5,110 nt of DNA from an uncultured Opitutia bacterium. GTDB taxonomy: Bacteria > Verrucomicrobiota > Verrucomicrobiia > Opitutales > UBA953. Position 1 is the first letter of the stretch. Each line of letters begins with the position of its first letter. Below, in pieces: positions 1 through 5,110 of the stretch. The stretch spans positions 1 through 5,110 of the forward strand of contig CAJBPJ010000104.1 in the NCBI GenBank assembly GCA_903957465.1. The letters run 5' to 3'. Both the position numbers and the translations under genes were made by a program. The notes beneath the pieces were generated by a model. The model saw nothing but the letters and a program-made list of their open reading frames with translations, did not search any database and was not told where the DNA came from.

Positions 1-45
1 AATCGCCTCGCTCCTCTAGCCCATTCTAGTCCACCCTCATTGTCT

Positions 46-771
46 ATGACCGAAGACGCGCCCATGCGCATCCAGAAGTACCTCGCCCAAGCGGGGGCCT
101 GCTCCCGCCGTGAAGCCGAGCGCCTCGTTGCAGAAGGCCGTGTGACTGTTAACGGCCGTCCTGCGGAAGTCGGCCAACCCGTCACTCCTGGCAAAGATGT
201 GGTTAAGGTCGGCCGCAAGGTCATCGGTGAAATCGCCAAACACGTGGTACTGCTCATGAACAAGCCACGTGGCTACCTTTGCACCAACCTCGATGAGTTT
301 GGCGGCCAGACAGTTTTTGAATTAGTACCCCCACCCTTCAATACGCAGCGCCTGTTTTGCGTCGGCCGTCTGGATAAAGATTCAGAAGGTTTACTCATTA
401 TTACCAACGACGGTATCCTCGCGAACAAGATCATGCACCCATCGGGTGGCATTGTGAAACGCTACGAGGTCACGCTCAACCGTGCTTACGACCCACTGCT
501 CACCCCGAAACTTCTCAAAGGCGCCAAAGATGAAGATGAACTCTTACGCTTCACGAAAGTCATCCAAGACCCGAGCGTAGCCGAGCGTATCGAAATTCAC
601 CTCAATCAAGGCCGTAAGCGGGAAATCCGCCGACTGCTCGAAATTTTTGGATTCCACGTCAAAGTGCTCCGCCGCTTCCAAGTCGGTGGACTCGTCCTCC
701 GCAAGATGCCACCGGGCGACTGCCGTCAGCTCTCGCAGAAGGAAATAGCCTCGATTTTTGAAGTCCAGTAA
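46..771 (+). CDS. RsuA/RluB-family rRNA pseudouridine synthase
   Basis: The product converts a specific uridine of rRNA to pseudouridine in the cytoplasm. Family features are clear. Numbering here is from a TTG at position 40, two codons before the chosen ATG. An S4 RNA-binding domain lies at about residues 9-57 (MRIQKYLAQAGACSRREAE, then VNGRP). The NKPRGYL motif is at 74-80. The catalytic motif GRLDKDSEGLLIITNDG spans 109-125, with Asp112 the expected nucleophile. The C-terminal GRKREIRRLLEIFGFHVKVL block spans 191-210. The size (about 240 aa) is normal and no key residue is missing. The start is uncertain: TTG 40, ATG 46 and ATG 64 are in frame, none has a Shine-Dalgarno sequence, and the frame is open to the window edge. 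ATG 64 would begin right at the S4 domain. The sequence does not separate RluB, RluE, RluF or RsuA specificity, so no symbol is given. The gene converges on the RDD gene, and its last codons form one arm of a hairpin. Confidence 0.93.
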   Translation: MTEDAPMRIQKYLAQAGACSRREAERLVAEGRVTVNGRPAEVGQPVTPGKDVVKVGRKVIGEIAKHVVLLMNKPRGYLCTNLDEFGGQTVFELVPPPFNTQRLFCVGRLDKDSEGLLIITNDGILANKIMHPSGGIVKRYEVTLNRAYDPLLTPKLLKGAKDEDELLRFTKVIQDPSVAERIEIHLNQGRKREIRRLLEIFGFHVKVLRRFQVGGLVLRKMPPGDCRQLSQKEIASIFEVQ

Positions 772-787
772 GCGCCTTCAAAATCGA
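751..787 (+). other. Stem-loop spanning the stop codon of the pseudouridine synthase gene
   Basis: The 5' arm at 751-763 (TCGATTTTTGAAG) pairs with the 3' arm at 776-787 (CTTCAAAATCGA). The stem has 12 base pairs with one bulged T. The loop is 12 nt and contains the TAA stop codon at 769-771. The 5' arm is coding sequence (the IFE codons near the C-terminus). There is no T-tract after the stem, so this is not a classical intrinsic terminator. It could block 3' exonucleases or help termination. It leads directly into the linker and hairpin array that starts at 788. Confidence 0.6.
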
Positions 788-898
788 GACTAAGGACTAA
801 AGCTCGGCAGAGCCGAGCGACTAAAGATCCGAAGGGTCGCCTAATGCTCGCTTCGCGAGCGCCTAAAGCTCAGCTAAGCTGAGCGACTAAAGCCTAAT
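788..898 (+). repeat. Left half-array of triloop hairpins with GACTAAA/GCCTAAA linkers
   Basis: Four perfect or near-perfect palindromes alternate with 7-nt linkers. H1 at 802-818 is GCTCGGC-aga-GCCGAGC. H2 at 826-838 is GATCC-gaa-GGGTC with one G-T pair. H3 at 846-860 is GCTCGC-ttc-GCGAGC. H4 at 868-884 is GCTCAGC-taa-GCTGAGC. Linkers are GACTAAG+GACTAAA at 788-801, GACTAAA at 819-825, GCCTAAT at 839-845, GCCTAAA at 861-867, and GACTAAA+GCCTAAT at 885-898. Every loop is 3 nt and every linker unit is 7 nt. The repeat start-to-start distance is 20-24 nt. The region is non-coding. The layout is the reverse of a CRISPR, with variable palindromes and constant spacers. The function is unknown. Confidence 0.85.
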
Positions 899-956
899 TC
901 CAAAAGACTGATGCTCTGCTGATGCCAACCGGCTAAAGTAATTCGAACCATTCGGC
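899..956. other. Centre of the hairpin region, between the two half-arrays
   Basis: This short stretch separates the left and right half-arrays. It contains a direct repeat of TGATGC (909-914 and 920-925), a linker variant GGCTAAA at 931-937, and a weak triloop palindrome at 943-955 (CGAA-cca-TTCG extended by a T-G pair). No open reading frame or promoter is apparent. It is the point where the linker orientation switches. Confidence 0.5.
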
Positions 957-1038
957 GCCCAGTTTGACTGGGCTTTAGGCGCTCGGGCTTTGCCCGAGCT
1001 TTAGGCGATTCGTAGAATCCTTAGGCAGATATTCTGCC
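957..1038 (-). repeat. Right half-array of triloop hairpins with inverted linkers
   Basis: Four more palindromes occur, now with linkers as the reverse complement (TTTAGGC). They are 957-973 GCCCAGT-ttg-ACTGGGC, 981-999 GCTCGGGC-ttt-GCCCGAGC, 1007-1019 GATTC-gta-GAATC, and 1024-1038 GGCAGA-tat-TCTGCC. Linkers are TTTAGGC at 974-980 and 1000-1006, and CTTAGGC at 1020-1026, the last overlapping the final stem. Loops are again 3 nt each. Strand is given as minus because the linkers read GCCTAAA on that strand. The block lies downstream of the RDD gene and would be in the 3' untranslated part of the folD-RDD mRNA. Confidence 0.85.
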
Positions 1039-1049
1039 ACTCAGCTACC

Positions 1050-1085
1050 ACCGCTAATACCGCTAACACCGCTAACACCGCTAAC
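1050..1085. repeat. Four tandem copies of a 9-bp unit ACCGCTAA[C/T]
   Basis: Units occupy 1050-1058, 1059-1067, 1068-1076 and 1077-1085. The first ends in T and the other three are identical (ACCGCTAAC). The last copy supplies the left arm of the next triloop hairpin. This is a simple microsatellite-like repeat in non-coding DNA, and its copy number could vary between strains. Confidence 0.9.
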
Positions 1086-1115
1086 CTGGTTAGCCTTTAG
1101 CCTTTAGTCTTTAGT
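1080..1115 (-). repeat. Triloop hairpin followed by three 7-bp CTTTAG[C/T] units
   Basis: GCTAAC-ctg-GTTAGC forms a 6-bp stem with a 3-nt loop at 1080-1094. It is followed by CTTTAGC (1095-1101), CTTTAGT (1102-1108) and CTTTAGT (1109-1115). Read on the minus strand these are the same ACTAAAG/GCTAAAG linker words seen in the left half-array, so the inverted linker family marks the far right edge of the structure. Confidence 0.8.
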
Positions 1116-1121
1116 CTACGT

Positions 1122-1200
1122 TTTGCTCCTTCCTGCTTCCTGCTTCCTACTTCTCGCTGGCAGCAGCTCCTTCCAGCATGCCCCTTCCAGCTTCCTGCTC
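1122..1200. repeat. Pyrimidine-rich tract with degenerate 7-bp TTCCTGC repeats
   Basis: TTCCTGC is repeated at 1130-1136 and 1137-1143, then TTCCTAC at 1144-1150 and TTCTCGC at 1151-1157. CCTTCCAGC then occurs twice between about 1169 and 1191. The plus strand is largely C and T, so the minus strand, which would be the RDD-side transcript, is purine-rich (GCAGGAA repeats). No coding frame is credible. The unit length of 7 matches the hairpin linkers. The role is unknown. Confidence 0.7.
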
Positions 1201-1240
1201 GATGGACGAGCAAGTCGCTCAGCGACTTGCTCGTCCATCG
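1200..1240 (-). other. 19-bp perfect triloop hairpin with the RDD stop codon as its loop
   Basis: The arms at 1200-1218 (CGATGGACGAGCAAGTCGC) and 1222-1240 are exact reverse complements. The 3-nt loop at 1219-1221 is TGA on the minus strand, the stop codon of the RDD gene. The upstream arm on the mRNA encodes the last residues (VDGRASR). No T-run follows on the minus strand, so a Rho-independent terminator of the usual type is not supported. With 19 uninterrupted pairs it is the strongest structure in the window, and likely roles are a 3'-end barrier or a bidirectional transcription block. Confidence 0.85.
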
Positions 1241-1803
1241 ACCACCTGCGTAAACGTTGTGAGATCGTGGATGGCGCGGTTATCGCGACGGAATAGCGGG
1301 AGGTGGAAATTAACCAGCGAAAGAATCCCGATAATCGGACTCGGGAACCAAAGGAACATCGCTTTCCATGCTGAGCGTAAAATACAACCGGCAAACGTGG
1401 GCGGTTCACCCGTACGTACATCAATGACGCGTAAGTTCACGATAGCTTTGCCCAGTGTACGGCCTTCAAAGAAAATCTCCTGGAGTCCTAATCCCAAAGT
1501 AAACGTGAGCATCGAAACAATACCCGCATGCACAAACCAGTCGCCCACGGCTTCGGGCGGAACCTCGAGCACCTTCAGAAAAGGGTCAGCATTTCCTGTC
1601 TGCGCGACTTTCAGGTAAGCCTGCCAGGCTTTATTAACCCAAGCCTCAAGCGCTGTACGCCCGGCAAGCGCTTCGACACCCGCAGTGCGATCCGCGAGAT
1701 ACTGAGCCACAAAACAGAGCGGCAAACAGTCCGCTAAGAAAGCTAACGAACGCCACCCAAAGCCGGCAGGCTTCAAGGGAATCGGCGGAGGTGCCTCAGC
1801 CAT
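1219..1803 (-). CDS. RDD-family integral membrane protein
   Basis: This is a 194-residue protein of the RDD family, a group of small inner-membrane proteins of mostly unknown function, some linked to ion transport. The N-terminal GFGWRSLAFLADCLPL (residues 14-29) carries the family Arg (R18) and Asp (D25). GRTLGKAIVNLRVIDVRTGE spans 114-133, and RRDNRAIHDLTTFTQVV (172-188) matches the usual C-terminal (R/A)xxHDxxxxTxVV signature. Hydrophobic segments at about 18-37, 90-112 and 150-170 are likely membrane helices. The 40-90 insert between the first and second helices is soluble-looking. The ATG sits in an 8-nt overlap with folD (ATGGCTGA) and has no Shine-Dalgarno sequence, which suggests translational coupling. 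The last codons form an arm of a long hairpin, so the GRASR tail may not be conserved. The specific function is not recognisable. Confidence 0.88.
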   Translation of the reverse strand: MAEAPPPIPLKPAGFGWRSLAFLADCLPLCFVAQYLADRTAGVEALAGRTALEAWVNKAWQAYLKVAQTGNADPFLKVLEVPPEAVGDWFVHAGIVSMLTFTLGLGLQEIFFEGRTLGKAIVNLRVIDVRTGEPPTFAGCILRSAWKAMFLWFPSPIIGILSLVNFHLPLFRRDNRAIHDLTTFTQVVDGRASR

Positions 1804-2668
1804 GGTTTCGTATACGCAAACAAGCGTCGAGGGTGTTACGCATCAACATGGCAACCGTCATGGGACCCACACCACCCGGAACAGGCGTGATGGCTGCAGC
1901 CAGCGGCGCAACGGCATCGAAATCGACATCGCCCACAATACGGTAGCCCGTCTTTTTGGTAGCATCAGCCACACGGTTAATACCCACATCAATCACAACG
2001 GCACCGGGCTTAACCATATCTGCCTTGATGAAATGCGGCTTACCAATGGCAGCGATTAGGATGTCGGCTTGACGCGTAATCGCAGCCAAGTCGGCGGTGC
2101 GTGAGTGCGCAATCGTCACCGTGCAGTCGCAACCCTTCGCGATGAGTAAAAGTGCTGCCGGCTTACCGACAATGAGTGAGCGACCGACGACGACCGCATG
2201 CTTGCCCGCAGTCTGCACACCCGACCGACGAAGCAACTCAATGACGCCACGTGGCGTACACGCCGCAAAAGCACCTGGGAGCTCTTGGACGAGACGTCCA
2301 ATCGATTGCGTGCCAAATCCGTCGACATCCTTGGCGGGGCTCACGCGATTAAAGACTTCGGTCTCTGGCAAATGCTTGGGCAAGGGTGCCTGAATTAAAA
2401 TTCCATGAACATCGGGGTCCGCATTGAGCGCATCGAGGTGAGCATAGAGCTCCGCGAGTGAAACATTCTCAGGGAAAACTTTGAGGGAAGCACGCATGCC
2501 AACTTCGTCTGCGGTCTTCTGCTTTTTAGTCACATACGAAACCGATGCAGGGTCTTCACCTACGCGTACGAAAGCGACGTGCGGGATAGTCGGGGCAAGT
2601 TTAGCCACTTCAGCCTTAACCTCGGTTAAGACCTGCTGAGCGATCGCATTGCCATCAATAAGACCCAT
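1796..2668 (-). CDS. folD: Bifunctional methylenetetrahydrofolate dehydrogenase / methenyltetrahydrofolate cyclohydrolase
   Basis: FolD oxidises 5,10-methylene-THF to methenyl-THF with NADP+ and hydrolyses that to 10-formyl-THF, supplying one-carbon units for purines and formyl-Met-tRNA in the cytoplasm. The 290 aa length is normal. Catalytic positions are present: Tyr45 and Lys49 in SVSYVTKKQK (YxxxK), Gln93 in GILIQAPLPKHL, and Asp116 in PAKDVDGF. CTPRGVIELL starts at 138. The nucleotide-binding VVVGRSLIVGKP is at 159-170 and the C-terminal PGGVGPMT is at 264-271. No key residue is missing. The start is an ATG preceded by AAAAGG, which ends only 2 nt upstream, so the ribosome site is weak. 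Its stop overlaps the start of the RDD gene, giving a two-gene unit. It follows pnp on the same strand but is separated by a terminator, so it probably has its own promoter. Confidence 0.97.
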   Translation of the reverse strand: MGLIDGNAIAQQVLTEVKAEVAKLAPTIPHVAFVRVGEDPASVSYVTKKQKTADEVGMRASLKVFPENVSLAELYAHLDALNADPDVHGILIQAPLPKHLPETEVFNRVSPAKDVDGFGTQSIGRLVQELPGAFAACTPRGVIELLRRSGVQTAGKHAVVVGRSLIVGKPAALLLIAKGCDCTVTIAHSRTADLAAITRQADILIAAIGKPHFIKADMVKPGAVVIDVGINRVADATKKTGYRIVGDVDFDAVAPLAAAITPVPGGVGPMTVAMLMRNTLDACLRIRNHG

Positions 2669-2772
2669 GACCTTTTATTAGGGCACCCTCTAGGAACTGC
2701 GCAAGGCGCTTAGCAACGACATCCGATAAAAGCCGTCCTCCGCATGAAAATCACCGAGGAATGCATAAACAA
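2669..2772 (-). promoter_or_regulatory. folD upstream region; promoter expected but not clearly seen
   Basis: Because a strong terminator ends pnp transcription, folD should be transcribed from here. The best pair I could find on the minus strand is TTGTTT (2767-2772) and TTTCAT (2744-2749) with a 17-nt spacer. It matches the sigma-70 consensus poorly and overlaps the terminator T-run. A short GCGC-aag-GCGC palindrome lies at 2699-2709. No riboswitch or small gene is recognisable. Confidence 0.3.
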
Positions 2773-2798
2773 AGAACCCCGGCGTTTGCCGGGGTTCT
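2773..2798 (-). terminator. Intrinsic terminator of pnp
   Basis: On the minus strand AGAACCCCGGC-AAAC-GCCGGGGTTCT forms a perfect 11-bp GC-rich stem with a 4-nt loop, followed directly by TTGTTTATG. It begins 21 bases after the pnp stop codon. The shape, with GC-rich stem, small loop and T-rich tail, is that of a Rho-independent terminator for leftward transcription. Confidence 0.9.
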
Positions 2799-2819
2799 GT
2801 TTAGTCAGCGAAGCTTTGC

Positions 2820-5061
2820 TTAGCCCTGATCGCCTGACGGGGAAGGCCCACGGTCACGCGAGTGGTGATGGCGGTCGCCGCCACGGGGACGGTCTCCTCC
2901 GCCAAACGAAGGCTTAGGCGCAGGGGTGTATTCGCGACCTTCCTTCTCGGCAATAGCTGCACGACGGGAGAGGCGCACGCGACCCTTGTCATCGATGCCG
3001 ACACACTTGACGATCATCTCGTCGCCCAACTTGCAGACGTCTTCGACGTTGTTCACGCGGAAGTCAGCCAGTTCGGAAACGTGGACGAGGCCTTCTTGGC
3101 CAGGAAGACATTCGACGAATACGCCGAATTCTTTCACGGAGCGCACGATGCCTTTATAAGTTTTCTCGATTTCGATTTGAGCCGAAATCAGGTTCACTTC
3201 ATTGACAGCGCGGGCGAGCTTCTCTGCATCGATTGCAAAGATGGTGACCCAACCGGAGTCGTCTTGGTCGATATCAATTTGGCAACCGGTATACTCGGTG
3301 ATGCGTTTGATATTCTTACCACCTGGACCAATAAGCGCGCCGATCTTGTCGGACGGAATCTTGATACGGTGGGGTACGTGGAGTGTGTTCCTTGAGTTCA
3401 GCACGGAAGGTCGGCATCGCCGCTTCCATGATGGTCAAGATCGCTTCACGCGCGGCCTTGTTCTGGATGATCGACTCTTTGGCAATCGCGATGGGGAGAC
3501 CGTGGATCTTGAGGTCGAGCTGGAAGGCAGTGATGCCTTCGCGCGTACCGCAGATCTTGAAGTCCATGTCACCGAAATGGTCTTCGGCGCCGATGATATC
3601 GGTGAGGACTTTGTGGCGGGCAATCTTGCCACCCTGCTCGTCCGTGACGAGACCACAGGAGATACCTGCGACGGGGAGCTTGATCGGGACGCCAGCGTCC
3701 ATCAGAGCCAAGGTACCACCACAGACCGAAGCCATGGAAGTGGAACCGTTGGATTCCATAATCTCGGAAACGAGACGGATGGAATAAGGGAAGTCCTGTT
3801 CGGAAGGTAGCACCGAGAGCAATGCGCGCTCTGCGAGGTTACCGTGACCCGTCTCGCGACGGCTGGTCATACCAAAACGCCCTGTCTCACCAACGGAGAA
3901 CGGAGGGAAGTTATAGTGCAAGAGGAACGAACGGGTCTTGGGACCACCGGTGATCGCATCGATTTCCTGGGCATCCTTGGAAGTGCCGAGGGTTGCGAGT
4001 ACGAGACCTTGGGTCTCACCGCGTTGGAAGAGCGCTGAGCCGTGAACGCGTGGAAGCACGTCGGTAGCGCAGCTAATCTTGCGGAGGTCAGCAGGGGCAC
4101 GACCGTCGGCACGCTTGCCAGACTGGATGATGGCATTGCGGTAGACCTTCTCTTGGAGTTTCTCGAACGCCATCTTGACGTTGCGAGTATCGAAGGTTTC
4201 ACCGAGCTCAGCCTTACAAGCAGCCTTAGCCTTCTCGATCACAGCTTTCACGGCATTACCGCGAGCAGCTTTGGATTCTAGGAAGATAGCCTTTTGGAGC
4301 TGTTCGCCTTCAGCCGAAACGCGCTCGCAGATAGCGAGAGCCTTGGCGTCGACGGTGACGAGCGGGTACGTGCGCTTTGTCTTACCAACTTTTGCAGCGA
4401 GTTCGCGCTGTGCACGGATGAGGGGCTGAATAGCTTTTTGGGAGTATTCAAGTGCGGCGACGAAGTCGGCATCGCTGATTTGGTCAGCAGAGCCTTCGAT
4501 CATCATCATGTCGTTTTCGTTACCAACGTAGATGAGGTCCAAGTCGGACTCATACATCTGCTCGTGGGTAGGATTGACGACGAACTGTCCACCAACGCGA
4601 CCGAGGCGGATGCCAGCAATCGGGCCGTTCCAAGGAATGTCGGAGCAAAGGAGCGCAGCCGAAGCAGCCGTCACCATGAGCGCGTCAGGGTCGTTGGATT
4701 GGTCAGCCGAAAGCACGAGGCCAATAACCTGCACTTCATTCAAGAAGCCCTCAGGGAAGAGGGGGCGCAGGGGGCGGTCGCAAAGACGGGAGGTAATGAC
4801 TTCCTTGTCGCTCGGTTTAGCTTCGCGACGGAAGTAGCTACCAGGGAAGCGGCCGGCTGCGGCAAACTTTTCGCGGTAGTCAACTGTCAGAGGGAAGAAG
4901 TCCTGGTCGGGTGAGCGAAGGTCTTCGGCGGCGGTGGCGGAAACGAAGAGCGTGGTATCGCCCTTACGGATGGTGACAGCACCATTAGCCAATCGGCCAA
5001 TGCTACCTGTACTGATGGTGATACCGAATTCTTCGATCGTCACCGAGTGTTGTTGTTTCAT
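2820..5061 (-). CDS. pnp: Polyribonucleotide nucleotidyltransferase (PNPase), frameshifted
   Basis: PNPase is a trimeric 3'-5' phosphorolytic exoribonuclease of RNA turnover. Domains in order: first RNase PH domain (about 8-225; FFPLTVDYREKFAAAGRFPG at 55-74, RPLRPLFPEGF at 96-106), helical linker (about 235-310), and catalytic second RNase PH domain (about 318-555). That domain has GHGNLAERAL at 405-414, ESNGSTSMAS at 436-445, and metal/phosphate residues D494, D500 and K502 in EDHFGDMDFK. A KH domain (about 566-626, IGPGGK at 577-582) and an S1 domain (about 634-700) follow, then a Gly/Arg/His-rich tail. As written, the frame breaks after Arg562. The first frame runs 19 foreign residues to a stop at 3316-3318, and KH/S1 continue in the next frame. 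Removing one base restores a normal 746-residue protein. No Shine-Dalgarno sequence precedes the ATG. A sequencing indel is the likeliest explanation, but a real truncation is possible. Confidence 0.95.
3371..3377 (-). other. pnp: Frameshift site in pnp (run of four C on the coding strand)
   Basis: The coding strand reads CGT ACC CCA CCG TAT. With three C instead of four it would read CGT ACC CAC CGT ATC AAG, giving R-T-H-R-I-K-I. This aligns without a gap to the usual PNPase junction of the type APR-IHT-IKI. One surplus base in the homopolymer at 3371-3374 therefore explains the break. Beyond the break, the reading frame that carries KH/S1 has no credible start of its own. Confidence 0.8.
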
Positions 5062-5110
5062 GTGTGTTTTGGGTGCGGTTTGACCCGCGTTGTGCTGGGC
5101 GGGATGCCCA
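5062..5110 (-). other. Leader immediately upstream of pnp
   Basis: Only 49 bases are visible. The minus strand has no purine-rich ribosome site before the pnp ATG (it reads CACCCAAAACACAC). At the window edge a 5-bp palindrome, TGGGC-gggat-GCCCA (5096-5110), could be part of a longer hairpin such as an upstream gene's terminator or a pnp leader structure. It is cut by the window end, so no firm call is possible. Confidence 0.3.

Noticed and set aside
751..787. Classical Rho-independent terminator for the pseudouridine synthase gene
   Set aside because: The stem is AT-rich with a 12-nt loop, and no T-tract follows it.
788..1115. CRISPR array
   Set aside because: The constant parts are only 7 nt, the variable parts are palindromes rather than unique spacers, and no cas gene is present.
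788..1115. Integron attC sites or insertion-sequence ends
   Set aside because: No integrase or transposase, no target duplications, and the stems lack the attC core layout.
1116..1618. Open frames on both strands (1116-1424 minus, 1178-1618 plus) that share the peptide MDEQVA(E/Q)RLARPS
   Set aside because: The shared peptide is only the two-strand reading of the 41-nt palindrome at 1200-1240. The rest is antisense or out-of-frame sequence of the RDD gene or low-complexity repeat, with no family features.
2820..3404. A separate KH-S1 RNA-binding protein gene downstream of a short PNPase
   Set aside because: The first residues (MLNSRNTLHV) are the out-of-frame reading of the PNPase ELKEHTPR segment, no ribosome site is present, and a one-base correction joins both parts at the exact expected position.
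4294..4914. A 206-codon open frame antisense to pnp, and other plus-strand frames at 2862-3810
   Set aside because: They lie opposite a clearly recognised pnp gene and have no domain or start signal. Codon bias of pnp keeps the opposite frame open.

Overview
This window looks like an ordinary bacterial chromosome segment carrying four housekeeping-type genes and one unusual intergenic region. GC content is moderate. Three of the four genes lack a recognisable Shine-Dalgarno sequence. The PNPase and FolD sequences are bacterial, and the overall impression is of a Verrucomicrobiota/PVC-type genome (Opitutae-like). That placement is a tentative impression and was not tested.

Layout. 46-771 (+): an RsuA/RluB-family pseudouridine synthase with an intact S4 domain and catalytic GRLD motif. 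772-1218: a 447-base gap between two convergent genes, packed with short perfect palindromes. 1219-1803 (-): a small RDD-family membrane protein. 1796-2668 (-): folD, which overlaps the RDD gene start by 8 nt, so the two probably form one operon. 2669-2819: a short gap with a clear intrinsic terminator for the next gene upstream. 2820-5061 (-): pnp (polynucleotide phosphorylase), complete from start to stop but broken by a one-base frameshift between its catalytic core and its KH/S1 RNA-binding module. 5062-5110: leader upstream of pnp.

The genes belong to core metabolism: rRNA modification, one-carbon folate metabolism and RNA turnover. Apart from the folD-RDD overlap there is no sign that they act in one pathway.

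The most notable feature is the convergent intergenic region. It holds ten short hairpins whose loops are all exactly 3 nt, and an eleventh, 19-bp triloop hairpin sits over the end of the RDD gene. In the core of the region the stems differ while the 7-nt linkers are conserved (consensus G[A/C]CTAA[A/T]). The linkers are in one orientation in the left half and inverted in the right half. The stop codons of both flanking genes lie in the loop of a hairpin formed between the last codons of the gene and the sequence just after it. I do not recognise this as a named repeat family.
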